A stretch of 64,000 nucleotides of DNA from Streptomyces xanthii. Lineage in GTDB: Bacteria; Actinomycetota; Actinomycetes; Streptomycetales; Streptomycetaceae. Below the pieces are notes generated by a model that did no database searches, was not told the origin of the DNA, and worked only from the letters and a program-made list of their open reading frames with translations. The position numbers and the translations under genes are program-made. The stretch spans positions 5,270,001 through 5,334,000 of the forward strand of contig NZ_CP061281.1 of NCBI RefSeq assembly GCF_014621695.1, given 5' to 3'. Below, piece by piece: positions 27,528-37,068 of this stretch (the stretch's first letter is position 1; each line of letters opens with the position of its first letter).

Positions 27528-29417
27528 GTGAGCGACACACAGACCCTGATCGAGAACCGGCCGCCGTCCGTGGCGGCCCTCTTCCTGGAGCGCGTGACCG
27601 CGACGCCCGATGCCGAGGCCTACCGCTATCCGGTGCCATCGGCGTCCGGCGAGGGCCCCGACGAATGGAAGTCGCTCAGCTGGGGCCAGGCCGCGCAGCG
27701 CGTCTACGCCGTCGCGGCGGGCCTCGTCGAGCTCGGCGTGCAGCCCGAGCAGCGCGTCGCCCTCGCCTCCTCGACCCGCGTCGAGTGGATCCTCGTGGAC
27801 CTCGGCATCATGTGCGCGGGCGCGGCGACCACGACCGTGTACCCGCAGACGAACGCCGAGGAGTCGGCGTTCATCCTCTCCGACTCCGAGTCGAAGGTGC
27901 TCGTCGCCGAGGACGCCGCGCAGCTCGCCAAGGCCCGCGAGCGGCGCGCCGAGCTGCCCGAGCTCGCCCACGTCGTCGTCATCGACGCGACCGGCGTCGA
28001 GCCGGACGCCGCCGACCCCGACGGCTGGCTGCTCACCCTCGACGACCTGGAGGCGCGCGGCGCCGCCTACCTGGAGAAGAACCCGCAGGTCGTCAAGGAG
28101 CGCGTCGGCGCCATCGACAAGGACCAGCTCGCCACCCTCATCTACACCTCCGGCACCACCGGCCGCCCCAAGGGCGTGCGCCTGCCGCACGACAACTGGT
28201 CGTACATGGCGAAGGCGATCGCCGCGACCGGCCTGATCGGCACGGACGACGTGCAGTACCTGTGGCTGCCGCTCGCCCACGTCTTCGGCAAGGTGCTGAC
28301 CAGCGGCCAGATCGAGGTCGGGCACGTCACGGCCGTCGACGGCCGCGTCGACAAGATCATCGAGAACCTGCCGGTCGTCCAGCCGACCTACATGGCCGCC
28401 GTGCCGCGCATCTTCGAGAAGGTCTACAACGGGGTCGCGGCCAAGGCCCGGGCCGGCGGCAACGCCAAGTTCAAGATCTTCCAGTGGGCGGCGGGCGTCG
28501 CCCGCGAGTACGCGAAGGTCACCCAGGACAACTTCCGGCGCACCGGCGTCGCCTCCGCGCCGTTCGGCCTCGCCTCCAAGCACAAGGTCGCCGACGCGCT
28601 CGTCTACAGCAAGCTGCGCGAGGCGTTCGGCGGCCGGCTGCGCGCCTGCATCTCCGGCTCGGCCGCGCTCGCGCCCGAGATCGGCTACTTCTTCGCCGGC
28701 GCCGGCGTGCACATCCTGGAGGGCTACGGCCTCACCGAGTCCTCCGCCGCCTCCTTCGTGAACCCGGGCGAGGCCTACCGCACCGGCACCGTCGGCAAGC
28801 CGCTGCCCGGCACCGAGGTGCGCATCGCCGACGACGGCGAGATCCTGCTGCGCGGCCCCGGCATCATGGAGGGCTACCACGGGCTGCCCGACAAGACGGC
28901 CGAGGTCCTGGAGTCCGACGGCTGGTTCCACACCGGCGACATCGGCGAGCTGTCCGTCGACGGCTACCTGAAGATCACCGACCGCAAGAAGGACCTCATC
29001 AAGACGTCCGGCGGCAAGTACATCGCGCCCGCCGAGGTCGAGGGCCAGTTCAAGGCCGTCTGCCCGTACGTGTCCAACATCCTGGTGCACGGCGCCGACC
29101 GGAACTTCTGCACCGCCCTCATCGCGCTCGACGAGCCGGCGATCCTGGAGTGGGCGAAGGAGAACGGCCTGGGCGGCAAGACCTACGCGGAGGTCGTCGC
29201 CGCACCCGCCACCGTCCAGCTCGTCGAGGGCTACGTGAAGGAGCTCAACGAGGGCCTGCAGCGCTGGCAGACCGTCAAGAAGTTCAAGCTGCTGCCGCGC
29301 GACCTGGACATCGAGCACGGCGAGCTGACCCCGAGCCTCAAGCTCAAGCGGCCGGTCGTCGAGCGCGAGTACAAGGAACTGCTCGACGAGATGTACGCGG
29401 GCACCCGCGAGGGCTGA
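27528..29417 (+). CDS. Long-chain fatty acid-CoA ligase-like AMP-binding enzyme
   Basis: The 629-residue protein is an adenylate-forming acyl-CoA synthetase of the long-chain (FadD/FACS) type. It has the AMP signature LIYTSGTTGRPKGVRL near residue 205, GYGLTESSA near 400, the adenine-binding region GDIGELSVDGYLKITDRKKDLIKTSGGKYIAP, and a C-terminal lysine in LTPSLKLKRP. It activates a fatty acid to acyl-AMP and then the CoA ester. The GTG start follows GGAGGA. A 14-bp terminator lies just after the stop. Confidence 0.93.
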   Translation: MSDTQTLIENRPPSVAALFLERVTATPDAEAYRYPVPSASGEGPDEWKSLSWGQAAQRVYAVAAGLVELGVQPEQRVALASSTRVEWILVDLGIMCAGAATTTVYPQTNAEESAFILSDSESKVLVAEDAAQLAKARERRAELPELAHVVVIDATGVEPDAADPDGWLLTLDDLEARGAAYLEKNPQVVKERVGAIDKDQLATLIYTSGTTGRPKGVRLPHDNWSYMAKAIAATGLIGTDDVQYLWLPLAHVFGKVLTSGQIEVGHVTAVDGRVDKIIENLPVVQPTYMAAVPRIFEKVYNGVAAKARAGGNAKFKIFQWAAGVAREYAKVTQDNFRRTGVASAPFGLASKHKVADALVYSKLREAFGGRLRACISGSAALAPEIGYFFAGAGVHILEGYGLTESSAASFVNPGEAYRTGTVGKPLPGTEVRIADDGEILLRGPGIMEGYHGLPDKTAEVLESDGWFHTGDIGELSVDGYLKITDRKKDLIKTSGGKYIAPAEVEGQFKAVCPYVSNILVHGADRNFCTALIALDEPAILEWAKENGLGGKTYAEVVAAPATVQLVEGYVKELNEGLQRWQTVKKFKLLPRDLDIEHGELTPSLKLKRPVVEREYKELLDEMYAGTREG

Positions 29418-29435
29418 GCCCGCCCGGTCGCCGAC

Positions 29436-29467
29436 CAGGGAGGGCCGGGTTCCCCCGGCCCTCCCTG
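29436..29467 (+). terminator. Terminator after the acyl-CoA ligase gene
   Basis: A perfect 14-bp stem starting CAGGGAGGGCCGGG and a TTCC tetraloop begin 19 bases after the stop codon. There is no T-run, as is usual in Streptomyces. Confidence 0.82.
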
Positions 29468-29601
29468 AACAATGTCCGCATACCACTCTTCTCACCCGTC
29501 GCGGACCGGTTCGGTGACTCGCCGCTTATGAGCGGGCCCGGTCTGTCACTCTGTTCCTGTCGCCTGAGGCGTCCACGCCCGAAAAGCTCAGGAGCCGAAC
29601 A

Positions 29602-31545
29602 GTGGGGTCCATTCCTCTTCAGCGGGAGACTCAGCGGGAAACCGCCTTCTGCACCGGGGACGCGCCCGGCCGCCCCGACGAGGTCCGCACCTCGCTGCCG
29701 GGGAACCCGCTGGCGCCCGCCGCCGCCCGCCGCTTCGTCCGGGCCGCGTTCGCCGACTGGACCGCCGCACCCCGGCCCGCCGCCCCCGTCGGCGACCGGC
29801 TCGCCGACGACGCGGTCGTCGTCGTCAGCGAACTCGTCACCAACGCCGTCGTGCACGCCGGCACCGGCGTCGACCTCGTGTGCCGCCGGGAAGGGCCCAC
29901 CCCCGACGACCCCGCGGGCCTCGTCGTCGAGGTCACCGACCACCACCCCACCCGCGCCGTCCGCACCGACCGCGTCTGCCGCACCCCCGAGACCCCCGAG
30001 TACGGGCGCGGCCTCCAGCTCGTCGCGTCCCTCGCCGACGCCTGGGGCATCACCTACCGGCCCGGCACCAAGACCGTCTGGGCGCGACTGCCCGCCGACG
30101 GCACCGACACCGGCCCCGACGGCACCGCGGGACAGCCCGCCGCCCGCCCCGACCGGCGCGGCCTGCGCGCCGCCGAACCCCTCCCGGCCCAGCCCGTGCG
30201 CGCCCCGCAGGACGAGGACTGGATCAACCGCGGCGCGCTCGCCTTCCTCGCCGAGGCCTCCGACCTGCTCGCCGGCCAGCTCGACGAGGACATGGTCGCC
30301 GCGATCGTCGGCCAGCTCCTCGTCCCCCGCCTCGCCGACTGGTGCGCCGTCTGGTTCTACGACGAGGAAGGGCGCGGCCTGCCCGGCGACCCGCTCACCG
30401 CCGACCCCGCCGGCCGCTCCACCGACCCGCACCCCGCCCCGCGCCTCGCCCGCGTCTGGCACACCCACGAGAGCCGCATCGAGGACCTCACCCGGATCCT
30501 CGCCAAGGAACCGCCCCGGCTGCCCGACGCCGCCCGCTCCGCCGCCGTCCCCGTGCCCTGGCCCGGCGCGGCCGGCGGCAGCGGCTCCGCCCTCGCCTAC
30601 CGGCTCAGCGCCGGCGGCCGCACCCTCGGCATCCTCCTCATCGGCCGCTCCGGCCTGGAGCACTTCCCCGACGAGGTCACCGGACTCGTCGAGGACTTCA
30701 GCCGCCGCGTCGCCCTCGCCGTCAGCGCCGCCCGCCGCTACACCCGGCAGGCCACCATCAGCCGCATCCTCCAGCGCGGCCTGCTGCCCAGCGTCGTCGC
30801 CGACATCCCCGGCATGGAGCACGCCATCGTCTACGAGCCGAAGGAGGCGGGCGGCCCCGGCGGCGACTTCTACGACGTCTTCCCCGCCGGTGACGGCCGC
30901 TGGTGCTTCGCCCTCGGCGACGTCCAGGGCAAGGGCCCCGAGGCCGCCGTCGTCATCGGCCTCGCCCGCCCCTGGCTCCGCCTCCTCGCCCGCGAGGGCT
31001 ACCCCGTCGCCAAGGTCCTCGACCGGCTCAACCGGCTGCTCCTCGACGACGCCACCGAGGCCGCCGACGCCGCCGCCCGCGCCATCGCCGCCGCCGGCGG
31101 CCAGGGCGTCCCGCCCGAGGGCTCCACCTCCCGCTTCCTCTCCCTCCTCTACGGAGAGCTCACCCCCACCGCCGACGGCACCGCCGTCCACTGCACCCTG
31201 GCCAGCGCCGGACACCCGCTGCCCCTGCTCATGCGGCCCGGCGGCGACGTACGGACCGTCGCCACGCCCCAGGTCCTCCTCGGCGTCGTCGACGACCCCG
31301 ACTACACCAGCGACACCTTCGAGATGGCCTCCGGCGACACCCTGCTGTGCGTCACCGACGGCGTCACCGAGCGCCGCAACGGCCCCCGCCAGTTCGACGA
31401 CGGCGAAGGCCTCGCCCACGCCCTCACCGGCTGCGCCGGCCTCACCGCCCCCCTCCTCGCCGAACGCATCCGCCGCCTCGTCCACGCCTTCGCCGACAGC
31501 CCCCCGGACGACGACCTGGCCCTGCTGGTGCTCCAGGCGCAGTGA
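29602..31545 (+). CDS. SpoIIE-type phosphatase with N-terminal RsbW-like ATPase and GAF-like region
   Basis: The 647-residue protein combines an N-terminal HATPase_c_2/RsbW-like domain (VVVSELVTNAVVHAG near residue 75, YGRGLQLVASLADAWG near 135), a central GAF-like sensory region (about 205-390) and a C-terminal SpoIIE/PP2C phosphatase. The phosphatase has GGDFYDVF, LGDVQGKGPEAAV, TDGVTE and PPDDDLALLVL. Such proteins switch anti-sigma factor/antagonist pathways by phosphorylation and dephosphorylation; kinase and phosphatase parts on one chain could set both directions. The GTG start has AGGAG upstream. No sigma factor or antagonist gene is adjacent. Confidence 0.9.
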   Translation: MGSIPLQRETQRETAFCTGDAPGRPDEVRTSLPGNPLAPAAARRFVRAAFADWTAAPRPAAPVGDRLADDAVVVVSELVTNAVVHAGTGVDLVCRREGPTPDDPAGLVVEVTDHHPTRAVRTDRVCRTPETPEYGRGLQLVASLADAWGITYRPGTKTVWARLPADGTDTGPDGTAGQPAARPDRRGLRAAEPLPAQPVRAPQDEDWINRGALAFLAEASDLLAGQLDEDMVAAIVGQLLVPRLADWCAVWFYDEEGRGLPGDPLTADPAGRSTDPHPAPRLARVWHTHESRIEDLTRILAKEPPRLPDAARSAAVPVPWPGAAGGSGSALAYRLSAGGRTLGILLIGRSGLEHFPDEVTGLVEDFSRRVALAVSAARRYTRQATISRILQRGLLPSVVADIPGMEHAIVYEPKEAGGPGGDFYDVFPAGDGRWCFALGDVQGKGPEAAVVIGLARPWLRLLAREGYPVAKVLDRLNRLLLDDATEAADAAARAIAAAGGQGVPPEGSTSRFLSLLYGELTPTADGTAVHCTLASAGHPLPLLMRPGGDVRTVATPQVLLGVVDDPDYTSDTFEMASGDTLLCVTDGVTERRNGPRQFDDGEGLAHALTGCAGLTAPLLAERIRRLVHAFADSPPDDDLALLVLQAQ

Positions 31546-31585
31546 GCGCGGCGGGGAAACGGCGCGGAGGCTGGACAATGGGGGC

Positions 31586-32818
31586 ATGCCTTCCGCACTT
31601 CCCGATGGTGAGCCCGTGCCCGACGACGGGTCGCTGCCCGCCTCCGCCCTGGCCGGTTCCGCCGAGCGGCCGCTCGGGTTCTACCTGCACGTCCCGTACT
31701 GCGCCACGCGCTGCGGCTACTGCGACTTCAACACGTACACGGCGACCGAGCTGCGCGGCACCGGCGGGGTCCTCGCCTCCCGGGACAACTACGCGGACAC
31801 CCTGATCGACGAGGTGCGCCTCGCCCGGAAGGTGCTCGGGGACGACCCGCGTCCCGTGCGGACCGTGTTCGTCGGCGGCGGTACGCCCACACTGCTCGCC
31901 GCCGGTGATCTCGTACGGATGCTGGGGGCGGTGCGGGACGAGTTCGGGCTCGCGGACGACGCCGAGGTGACCACCGAGGCCAACCCGGAGTCCGTCGACG
32001 CCGCGTATCTCGCCGAGCTGCGGGACGGGGGATTCAACCGGATCTCGTTCGGCATGCAGAGCGCCAAGCAGCACGTCCTCAAGATCCTCGACCGTACGCA
32101 CACGCCCGGACGGCCCGAGGCCTGCGTCGCCGAGGCGCGGGCGGCCGGGTTCGACCACGTCAACCTGGACCTGATCTACGGCACCCCGGGCGAGAGCGAC
32201 GACGACTGGCGGGCCTCGCTGGACGCCGCGATCGGCGCCGGGCCCGACCACGTCTCCGCCTACGCGCTCATCGTCGAGGAGGGCACGCAGCTCGCGCGGC
32301 GGATCCGGCGCGGGGAGGTGCCCATGACCGACGACGACGTGCACGCGGACCGGTACCTGATCGCCGAGGAGATGCTGGCGGGGGCCGGGTTCGACTGGTA
32401 CGAGGTGTCGAACTGGGCCACCTCCGAGGCCGGGCGGTGCCTGCACAACGAGCTGTACTGGCGGGGGGCCGACTGGTGGGGGGCCGGGCCCGGGGCGCAC
32501 TCGCACGTCGGGGGCGTGCGGTGGTGGAACGTGAAGCATCCCGGGGCGTATGCCGCGGCGCTGGCGGGCGGGAAGTCGCCGGGGGCCGGGCGTGAGGTCC
32601 TCGCGGACGAGGACCGCCGGGTCGAGCGGATCCTGCTCGAGCTGCGCCTCAAGGACGGCTGCCCGCTCGATCTGCTGAAGCCCGCCGGGGCGGACGCGGC
32701 GCGGCGCTTCCTGGCGGACGGGCTCCTCGACCCCGAGTCCTTCGGGGCGGGGCGGGCGGTGCTCACCCTGCGGGGGCGTCTTCTGGCCGACGCGGTGGTC
32801 CGCGACCTCGTCGACTGA
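31586..32818 (+). CDS. hemW: HemW-like radical SAM haem chaperone
   Basis: The 410-residue radical SAM protein has the cluster motif CATRCGYC near residue 41 and the downstream FVGGGTPTLL. HemW proteins were once called oxygen-independent coproporphyrinogen oxidases but act as haem chaperones; the true HemN has one more N-terminal region. Helical C-terminal sequences typical of HemW follow (GRCLHNELYWRGADWWGAGPGAHSH). The ATG at 31586 starts 40 bases after the SpoIIE-type gene. The N-terminal 30 residues are a variable Asp/Ser/Ala extension common in actinobacteria. Confidence 0.92.
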   Translation: MPSALPDGEPVPDDGSLPASALAGSAERPLGFYLHVPYCATRCGYCDFNTYTATELRGTGGVLASRDNYADTLIDEVRLARKVLGDDPRPVRTVFVGGGTPTLLAAGDLVRMLGAVRDEFGLADDAEVTTEANPESVDAAYLAELRDGGFNRISFGMQSAKQHVLKILDRTHTPGRPEACVAEARAAGFDHVNLDLIYGTPGESDDDWRASLDAAIGAGPDHVSAYALIVEEGTQLARRIRRGEVPMTDDDVHADRYLIAEEMLAGAGFDWYEVSNWATSEAGRCLHNELYWRGADWWGAGPGAHSHVGGVRWWNVKHPGAYAAALAGGKSPGAGREVLADEDRRVERILLELRLKDGCPLDLLKPAGADAARRFLADGLLDPESFGAGRAVLTLRGRLLADAVVRDLVD

Positions 32819-33182
32819 CCGGGCGTCCTGAGCCCGGCCGCTCACGCCGACTGGGCCGTCGGCCCGGCGCGGGCCCGCACCGGTGCGCGGCCGCGCTGCG
32901 CGGCGGCGGGGCTGTACCCGTTTCAGCGGCTCCGTCGCGCCGCCGCCGTGGGGGCTGAGGATCGTCGCCGGGTGTCGCCCGGTGGGGCTTCTCGCGCAGT
33001 TCCCCGCGCCCCTGAAGACACGCTCCGCGTGTCCCAGGGGCCCAAGGCTGCCTGAGGCCGGGTGCCGGGCCGACGCGCCCCCGGAGGGGGCGGGTGGGTG
33101 GGAGAAGGGCTGGGGAAAAGGCGGGATGGGCTCGGCAGGGGCGCCGCGGACGACAGCAGCGGGTTTTGTGGTGGGGGACGGG
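32819..33182. other. Convergent hemW/DUF3097 spacer with a genome repeat
   Basis: This 364-base gap holds no gene. At 32992-33016 it contains the element whose core is CGCGCAGTTCCCCGCGCCCC, followed by a GACACGC-tcc-GCGTGTC hairpin and CAGGGG (CCCCTG...CAGGGG outer stem). A second G-rich palindrome (CCCCCGGAGGGGG) follows near 33080. These can terminate both converging genes. Confidence 0.7.
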
Positions 33183-34001
33183 TCAGGGGGCTGTGACGAA
33201 GTCGATCAGTTCTTCCACTCGGCCCAGGAGGGCAGGTTCCAGGTCCTTGTAGGTGTGGACGCGGGACAGGATGTGCTGCCAGGCCTCACCCGTGTGGGCG
33301 ACCTTCCAGCCCAGCGCACGGCAGACGCCCGTCTTCCAGTCCTGACCGCGCGGCACCCGTGGCCACGCCTCGATGCCGACCGAGGACGGCTTCACCGCTT
33401 CCCAGATGTCGATGTAGGGGTGACCGACGATCAGGGCGTGCTCGGTGGTGACGGACTGGGCGATGCGCCATTCCTTCGTACCCGGGAGGAGGTGGTCGAC
33501 GAGTACGCCGAGCCGCGCGTCCGGCCCCGGGTCGAACTCCGCCACGATCGCCGGGAGGTCGTCGACGCCCTCCAGGAACTCCACCGCGACCCCCTCGACG
33601 CGCAGGTCGTCGCCCCAGACCCGTTCGATGAGCTCCGCGTCGTGCTTGCCCTCGACGTAGATGCGCCCCGCGCGGGCGACGCGCGCACGGGCCCCGGGCA
33701 CCGCGACGGAGCCGGAGGCGGTCCGCGTGGGCCGCACAGGACCGCCCGCGCTCGGCCGGACCAGCGTCACGACCTTGCCTTCGAGGAGGAACCCGCGCGG
33801 CTCCATCGGGAACACCCGGTGCTTGCCGAAGCGGTCCTCCAGCGTCACCGTCGGCCCCTGCGCGGTCTTCTCCACCCGCACCACGGCCCCGCAGAAGCCC
33901 GTCGTGACCTCCTCGACGACGAGATCGGGCTCGGCCGGAACCTCGGGGGCCGGCGTGTTCCGCTTCCACGGAGGGGTCAGGTCGGGGCTGTACTGGCGCA
34001 T
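33183..34001 (-). CDS. DUF3097 family protein with Toprim-like motif
   Basis: The 272-residue protein has an N-terminal small beta domain (VVEEVTTGFCGAVVRVEKTAQGPTV) and a C-terminal region with YVEGKHDAELIERVWGDDL and GVLVDHLLPGTKE. These resemble the Glu and Asp motifs of Toprim nucleotidyl-transfer domains. As I remember it, the family is DUF3097, without assigned function. It follows the MBL hydrolase gene on the same strand, 34 bases away. The ATG at 34001 is chosen at the first conserved-looking residues (MRQYSPDLTPPWKRN). Confidence 0.8.
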   Translation of the reverse strand: MRQYSPDLTPPWKRNTPAPEVPAEPDLVVEEVTTGFCGAVVRVEKTAQGPTVTLEDRFGKHRVFPMEPRGFLLEGKVVTLVRPSAGGPVRPTRTASGSVAVPGARARVARAGRIYVEGKHDAELIERVWGDDLRVEGVAVEFLEGVDDLPAIVAEFDPGPDARLGVLVDHLLPGTKEWRIAQSVTTEHALIVGHPYIDIWEAVKPSSVGIEAWPRVPRGQDWKTGVCRALGWKVAHTGEAWQHILSRVHTYKDLEPALLGRVEELIDFVTAP

Positions 34002-34035
34002 TCGGCCGACGATAGGAGAAACCGGCAGGCCAGGA

Positions 34036-34773
34036 CTACGACACGCCGAAACGCGCGGCCAGCGCCGCCCGCTGCGCCCGGACAAACTCGGCATTCACCG
34101 CGGAACCGTGCCCGGGCACGTACACCGCGTCGTCCCCGCCCAGGTCGAGGAGCCGGTCGAGCGCCGCCGGCCAGTGCCGGGGCGCCGCGTCCGGCCCGGC
34201 CTGCGGCTCGCCCGACTCCTCCACGAGATCCCCGCAGAAGACGATCTCGCGGGCGCCCGGGACGAGCACCGCCAGGTCGTGGCCGCTGTGCGCGGGTCCC
34301 ACGTTCGCGAGCAGCACCTGCAGCCCGCCGCCCAGGTCGAGCGTCCACTCGCCGCACACCCGGTGCTGCGGGCTGACCAGCACGTCCGTCGCCTCGGCCG
34401 CCTCATGGGGTCCGAGCCCGTTGCGTACGGCATCCGTGCACAGTTCCTCACGCGCGCGTGCCTGGGCGAAGAGCGTGTCGACGCCCACCGCCCCGTACAC
34501 CTCGGCGCCCGAGAACGCCGCCGTGCCGAAGACGTGGTCGAAATGGGGGTGGGTCAGCGCGATGTGCGTCACGCGCGCGTGCGGGCCGAGCAGCGCTCGT
34601 ACGTCCGTGCGCAGCCGGGCGCCCTCACGCAGTGAGGATCCCGTGTCGATCAGCAGGGCCGCGCCGTCCCCGGCGACGAGACCGGCCGTGCAGTCCCAGC
34701 CCGGCAGCCGGACCCGGCCCACGCGCGGGGCCAGTTCCTCCCAACCCGTCCCCACCCAGTCGATACGTTCCAT
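34036..34773 (-). CDS. Metallo-beta-lactamase-fold hydrolase
   Basis: The 245-residue protein has the MBL-fold signature [10 protein letters not shown] near residue 74, further metal ligands in [14 protein letters not shown] and [11 protein letters not shown], and a final histidine in [10 protein letters not shown]. This fits the subclass-B-like hydrolase fold with two metal ions; the substrate is unknown. It is divergent from hrcA and precedes the DUF3097 gene on the same strand. The ATG at 34773 gives a normal N-terminus. Confidence 0.85.
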   Translation of the reverse strand: MERIDWVGTGWEELAPRVGRVRLPGWDCTAGLVAGDGAALLIDTGSSLREGARLRTDVRALLGPHARVTHIALTHPHFDHVFGTAAFSGAEVYGAVGVDTLFAQARAREELCTDAVRNGLGPHEAAEATDVLVSPQHRVCGEWTLDLGGGLQVLLANVGPAHSGHDLAVLVPGAREIVFCGDLVEESGEPQAGPDAAPRHWPAALDRLLDLGGDDAVYVPGHGSAVNAEFVRAQRAALAARFGVS

Positions 34774-34836
34774 GACCTCGACGCTAGCGCCCTTGCTAGG
34801 GGTGTACCCACCGGCCGTACACTGACCCGGGGACGA

Positions 34837-34863
34837 CTGGCACTCGCCCGCAGCGAGTGCCAA
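34837..34863 (+). promoter_or_regulatory. CIRCE element upstream of hrcA
   Basis: CTGGCACTC, nine bases, GAGTGCCAA forms the CIRCE inverted repeat (consensus TTAGCACTC-N9-GAGTGCTAA). It ends 51 bases before the hrcA start. It is the binding site of HrcA, so hrcA-dnaJ is autoregulated and heat-inducible. Confidence 0.93.
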
Positions 34864-34914
34864 CAGCGTCCCAGGGACAGAGATCGAGCGGGAAGTCGCT
34901 GGAGGTGTGCGCCG

Positions 34915-35931
34915 ATGCTCAGTGAACGCAGGCTCGAGGTGCTGCGCGCCATCGTCCAGGACTACGTCGGCACCGAGGAGCCGGTCGGTTCCAAGGCGCT
35001 GACCGAGCGCCACCAGCTGGGGGTCTCCCCGGCGACGGTGCGCAACGACATGGCCGCCCTGGAGGACGAGGGATACATCGCCCAGCCGCACACCAGCGCG
35101 GGCCGCATCCCGACCGACAAGGGGTACCGCCTCTTCGTCGACAAGCTCACCAGCGTCAAGCCGATGACCCTGCCCGAGCGGCGCGCGGTCCAGAACTTCC
35201 TGGAGGGCGCCGTCGACCTCGACGACGTCGTCGGCCGTACGGTGCGGCTGCTCGCGCAGCTCACCCGGCAGGTGGCGATCGTCCAGTACCCGTCCCTGAC
35301 CCGGTCCACGGTGCGCCACGTCGAGCTGCTCTCGCTGGCGCCGGCCCGGCTCATGCTCGTACTGATCACGGACACCGGCCGGGTCGAGCAGCGGATGATC
35401 GACTGCCCGGCGCCGTTCGGCGAGAGCTCGCTCGCGGACCTGCGGGCCCGGCTCAACAGCCGGGTGGCGGGACGACGGTTCGCCGACGTGCCGCAGCTGG
35501 TGCAGGATCTGCCGGAGGCCTTCGAGGCGGAGGACCGCGGCACGGTCTCGGCGGTGCTCTCCACTCTTCTGGAGACACTCGTCGAGGAGTCCGAGGAGCG
35601 GCTGATGATCGGCGGCACCGCCAATCTCACTCGCTTCGGACATGACTTTCCCCTCACCATCCGGCCCGTCCTCGAGGCGCTCGAGGAGCAGGTCGTGCTC
35701 CTCAAGTTGCTGGGCGAGGTGGGGGATTCGGGCATGGCCGTACGGATCGGTCATGAGAACGCACACGAGGGACTCAACTCCACGTCCGTCGTGTCGGTCG
35801 GCTACGGTTCGGGCGGCGAGGCAGTCGCCAAGCTCGGTGTCGTCGGACCGACACGCATGGATTACCCGGGAACGATGGGAGCAGTACGCGCAGTGGCACG
35901 TTACGTCGGACAGATCCTGGCGGAGTCGTAA
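34915..35931 (+). CDS. hrcA: Heat-inducible transcription repressor HrcA
   Basis: HrcA represses class I heat-shock genes by binding CIRCE; GroEL promotes its active fold. The 338-residue protein has the winged-helix N-terminus [33 protein letters not shown] sequence, starting near residue 4, and the central [17 protein letters not shown]. The C-terminal GAF-like domain follows ([20 protein letters not shown] and the [12 protein letters not shown] region). GGAGG lies ahead of the ATG. dnaJ begins immediately after its stop. Confidence 0.97.
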   Translation: MLSERRLEVLRAIVQDYVGTEEPVGSKALTERHQLGVSPATVRNDMAALEDEGYIAQPHTSAGRIPTDKGYRLFVDKLTSVKPMTLPERRAVQNFLEGAVDLDDVVGRTVRLLAQLTRQVAIVQYPSLTRSTVRHVELLSLAPARLMLVLITDTGRVEQRMIDCPAPFGESSLADLRARLNSRVAGRRFADVPQLVQDLPEAFEAEDRGTVSAVLSTLLETLVEESEERLMIGGTANLTRFGHDFPLTIRPVLEALEEQVVLLKLLGEVGDSGMAVRIGHENAHEGLNSTSVVSVGYGSGGEAVAKLGVVGPTRMDYPGTMGAVRAVARYVGQILAES

Positions 35932-37068
35932 GTGGCCACGGACTACTACGCCGTACTCGGCGTGCGCCGCGACGCTTCCCAGGACGAGATCAAGAAGGCC
36001 TTCCGGAGGCTGGCCCGCGAGCTTCACCCGGACGTGAATCCGGACCCGAAGACGCAGGAGCGCTTCAAGGAGATCAACGCCGCCTACGAGGTCCTCTCGG
36101 ACCCGCAGAAGAAGCAGGTCTACGACCTGGGGGGCGACCCCCTGTCGCAGTCCGGCGGAGGCGGCGCGGGCGGGTTCGGAGCCGGTGGCTTCGGCAACTT
36201 CTCGGACATCATGGACGCGTTCTTCGGCACGGCCTCGCAGCGCGGTCCGCGCTCGCGCACGCGCCGTGGCCAGGACGCCATGATCCGGCTCGAGGTCGAG
36301 CTGGACGAGGCCGCCTTCGGCACCACCAAGGACATCCAGGTCGACACGGCCGTCGTCTGTACGACCTGCAGCGGCGAGGGCGCGGCCCCCGGCACGTCCG
36401 CGCAGACCTGTGACATGTGCCGCGGCCGCGGTGAGGTCTCCCAGGTCACGCGGTCCTTCCTGGGCCAGGTCATGACCTCGCGGCCCTGTCCGCAGTGTCA
36501 GGGCTTCGGCACCGTGGTCCCGACCCCGTGCCCCGAGTGCGCGGGCGACGGCCGCATCCGTTCCCGCCGCACGCTCACGGTGAAGATCCCGGCCGGTGTG
36601 GACAACGGCACGCGGATCCAGCTCGCGGGCGAGGGCGAGGTCGGCCCCGGCGGCGGCCCCGCCGGCGACCTGTACGTGGAGATCCACGAGCTGCCGCACC
36701 CGACCTTCCAGCGGCGCGGCGACGACCTGCACTGCACGGTCACCATCCCGATGACGGCGGCGGCCCTCGGCACGAAGGTGCCGCTGGAGACGCTCGACGG
36801 CATGGAGGAGATCGACATCCGGCCCGGCACCCAGTCCGGCCAGTCGATCCCGCTGCACGGGCGCGGCGTCACGCACCTGCGCGGCGGCGGCCGCGGCGAC
36901 CTCATCGTGCACGTCGAGGTCACCACCCCGCAGAAGCTCGACCCCGAACAGGAACGCCTGCTCCGCGAACTGGCCCAGCTCCGAGGCGAGGAACGCCCCA
37001 CGGGCCAGTTCCAGCCGGGGCAGCAGGGGTTGTTCTCGCGGTTGAAGGACGCGTTCAACGGGCGCTGA
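35932..37068 (+). CDS. dnaJ: Chaperone protein DnaJ
   Basis: The 378-residue DnaJ has a J domain (TDYYAVLGVRRDASQDEIKK, HPD in RELHPDVN), a G/F-rich linker around residue 75-100, and four zinc repeats (CTTCSGEG, CDMCRGRG, CPQCQGFG, CPECAGDG). Typical C-terminal peptide-binding domains follow. It works with DnaK to fold proteins. It starts with GTG directly after the hrcA stop, and is controlled by the CIRCE upstream. The last 58 bases are duplicated 202 bases downstream. Confidence 0.97.
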   Translation: MATDYYAVLGVRRDASQDEIKKAFRRLARELHPDVNPDPKTQERFKEINAAYEVLSDPQKKQVYDLGGDPLSQSGGGGAGGFGAGGFGNFSDIMDAFFGTASQRGPRSRTRRGQDAMIRLEVELDEAAFGTTKDIQVDTAVVCTTCSGEGAAPGTSAQTCDMCRGRGEVSQVTRSFLGQVMTSRPCPQCQGFGTVVPTPCPECAGDGRIRSRRTLTVKIPAGVDNGTRIQLAGEGEVGPGGGPAGDLYVEIHELPHPTFQRRGDDLHCTVTIPMTAAALGTKVPLETLDGMEEIDIRPGTQSGQSIPLHGRGVTHLRGGGRGDLIVHVEVTTPQKLDPEQERLLRELAQLRGEERPTGQFQPGQQGLFSRLKDAFNGR

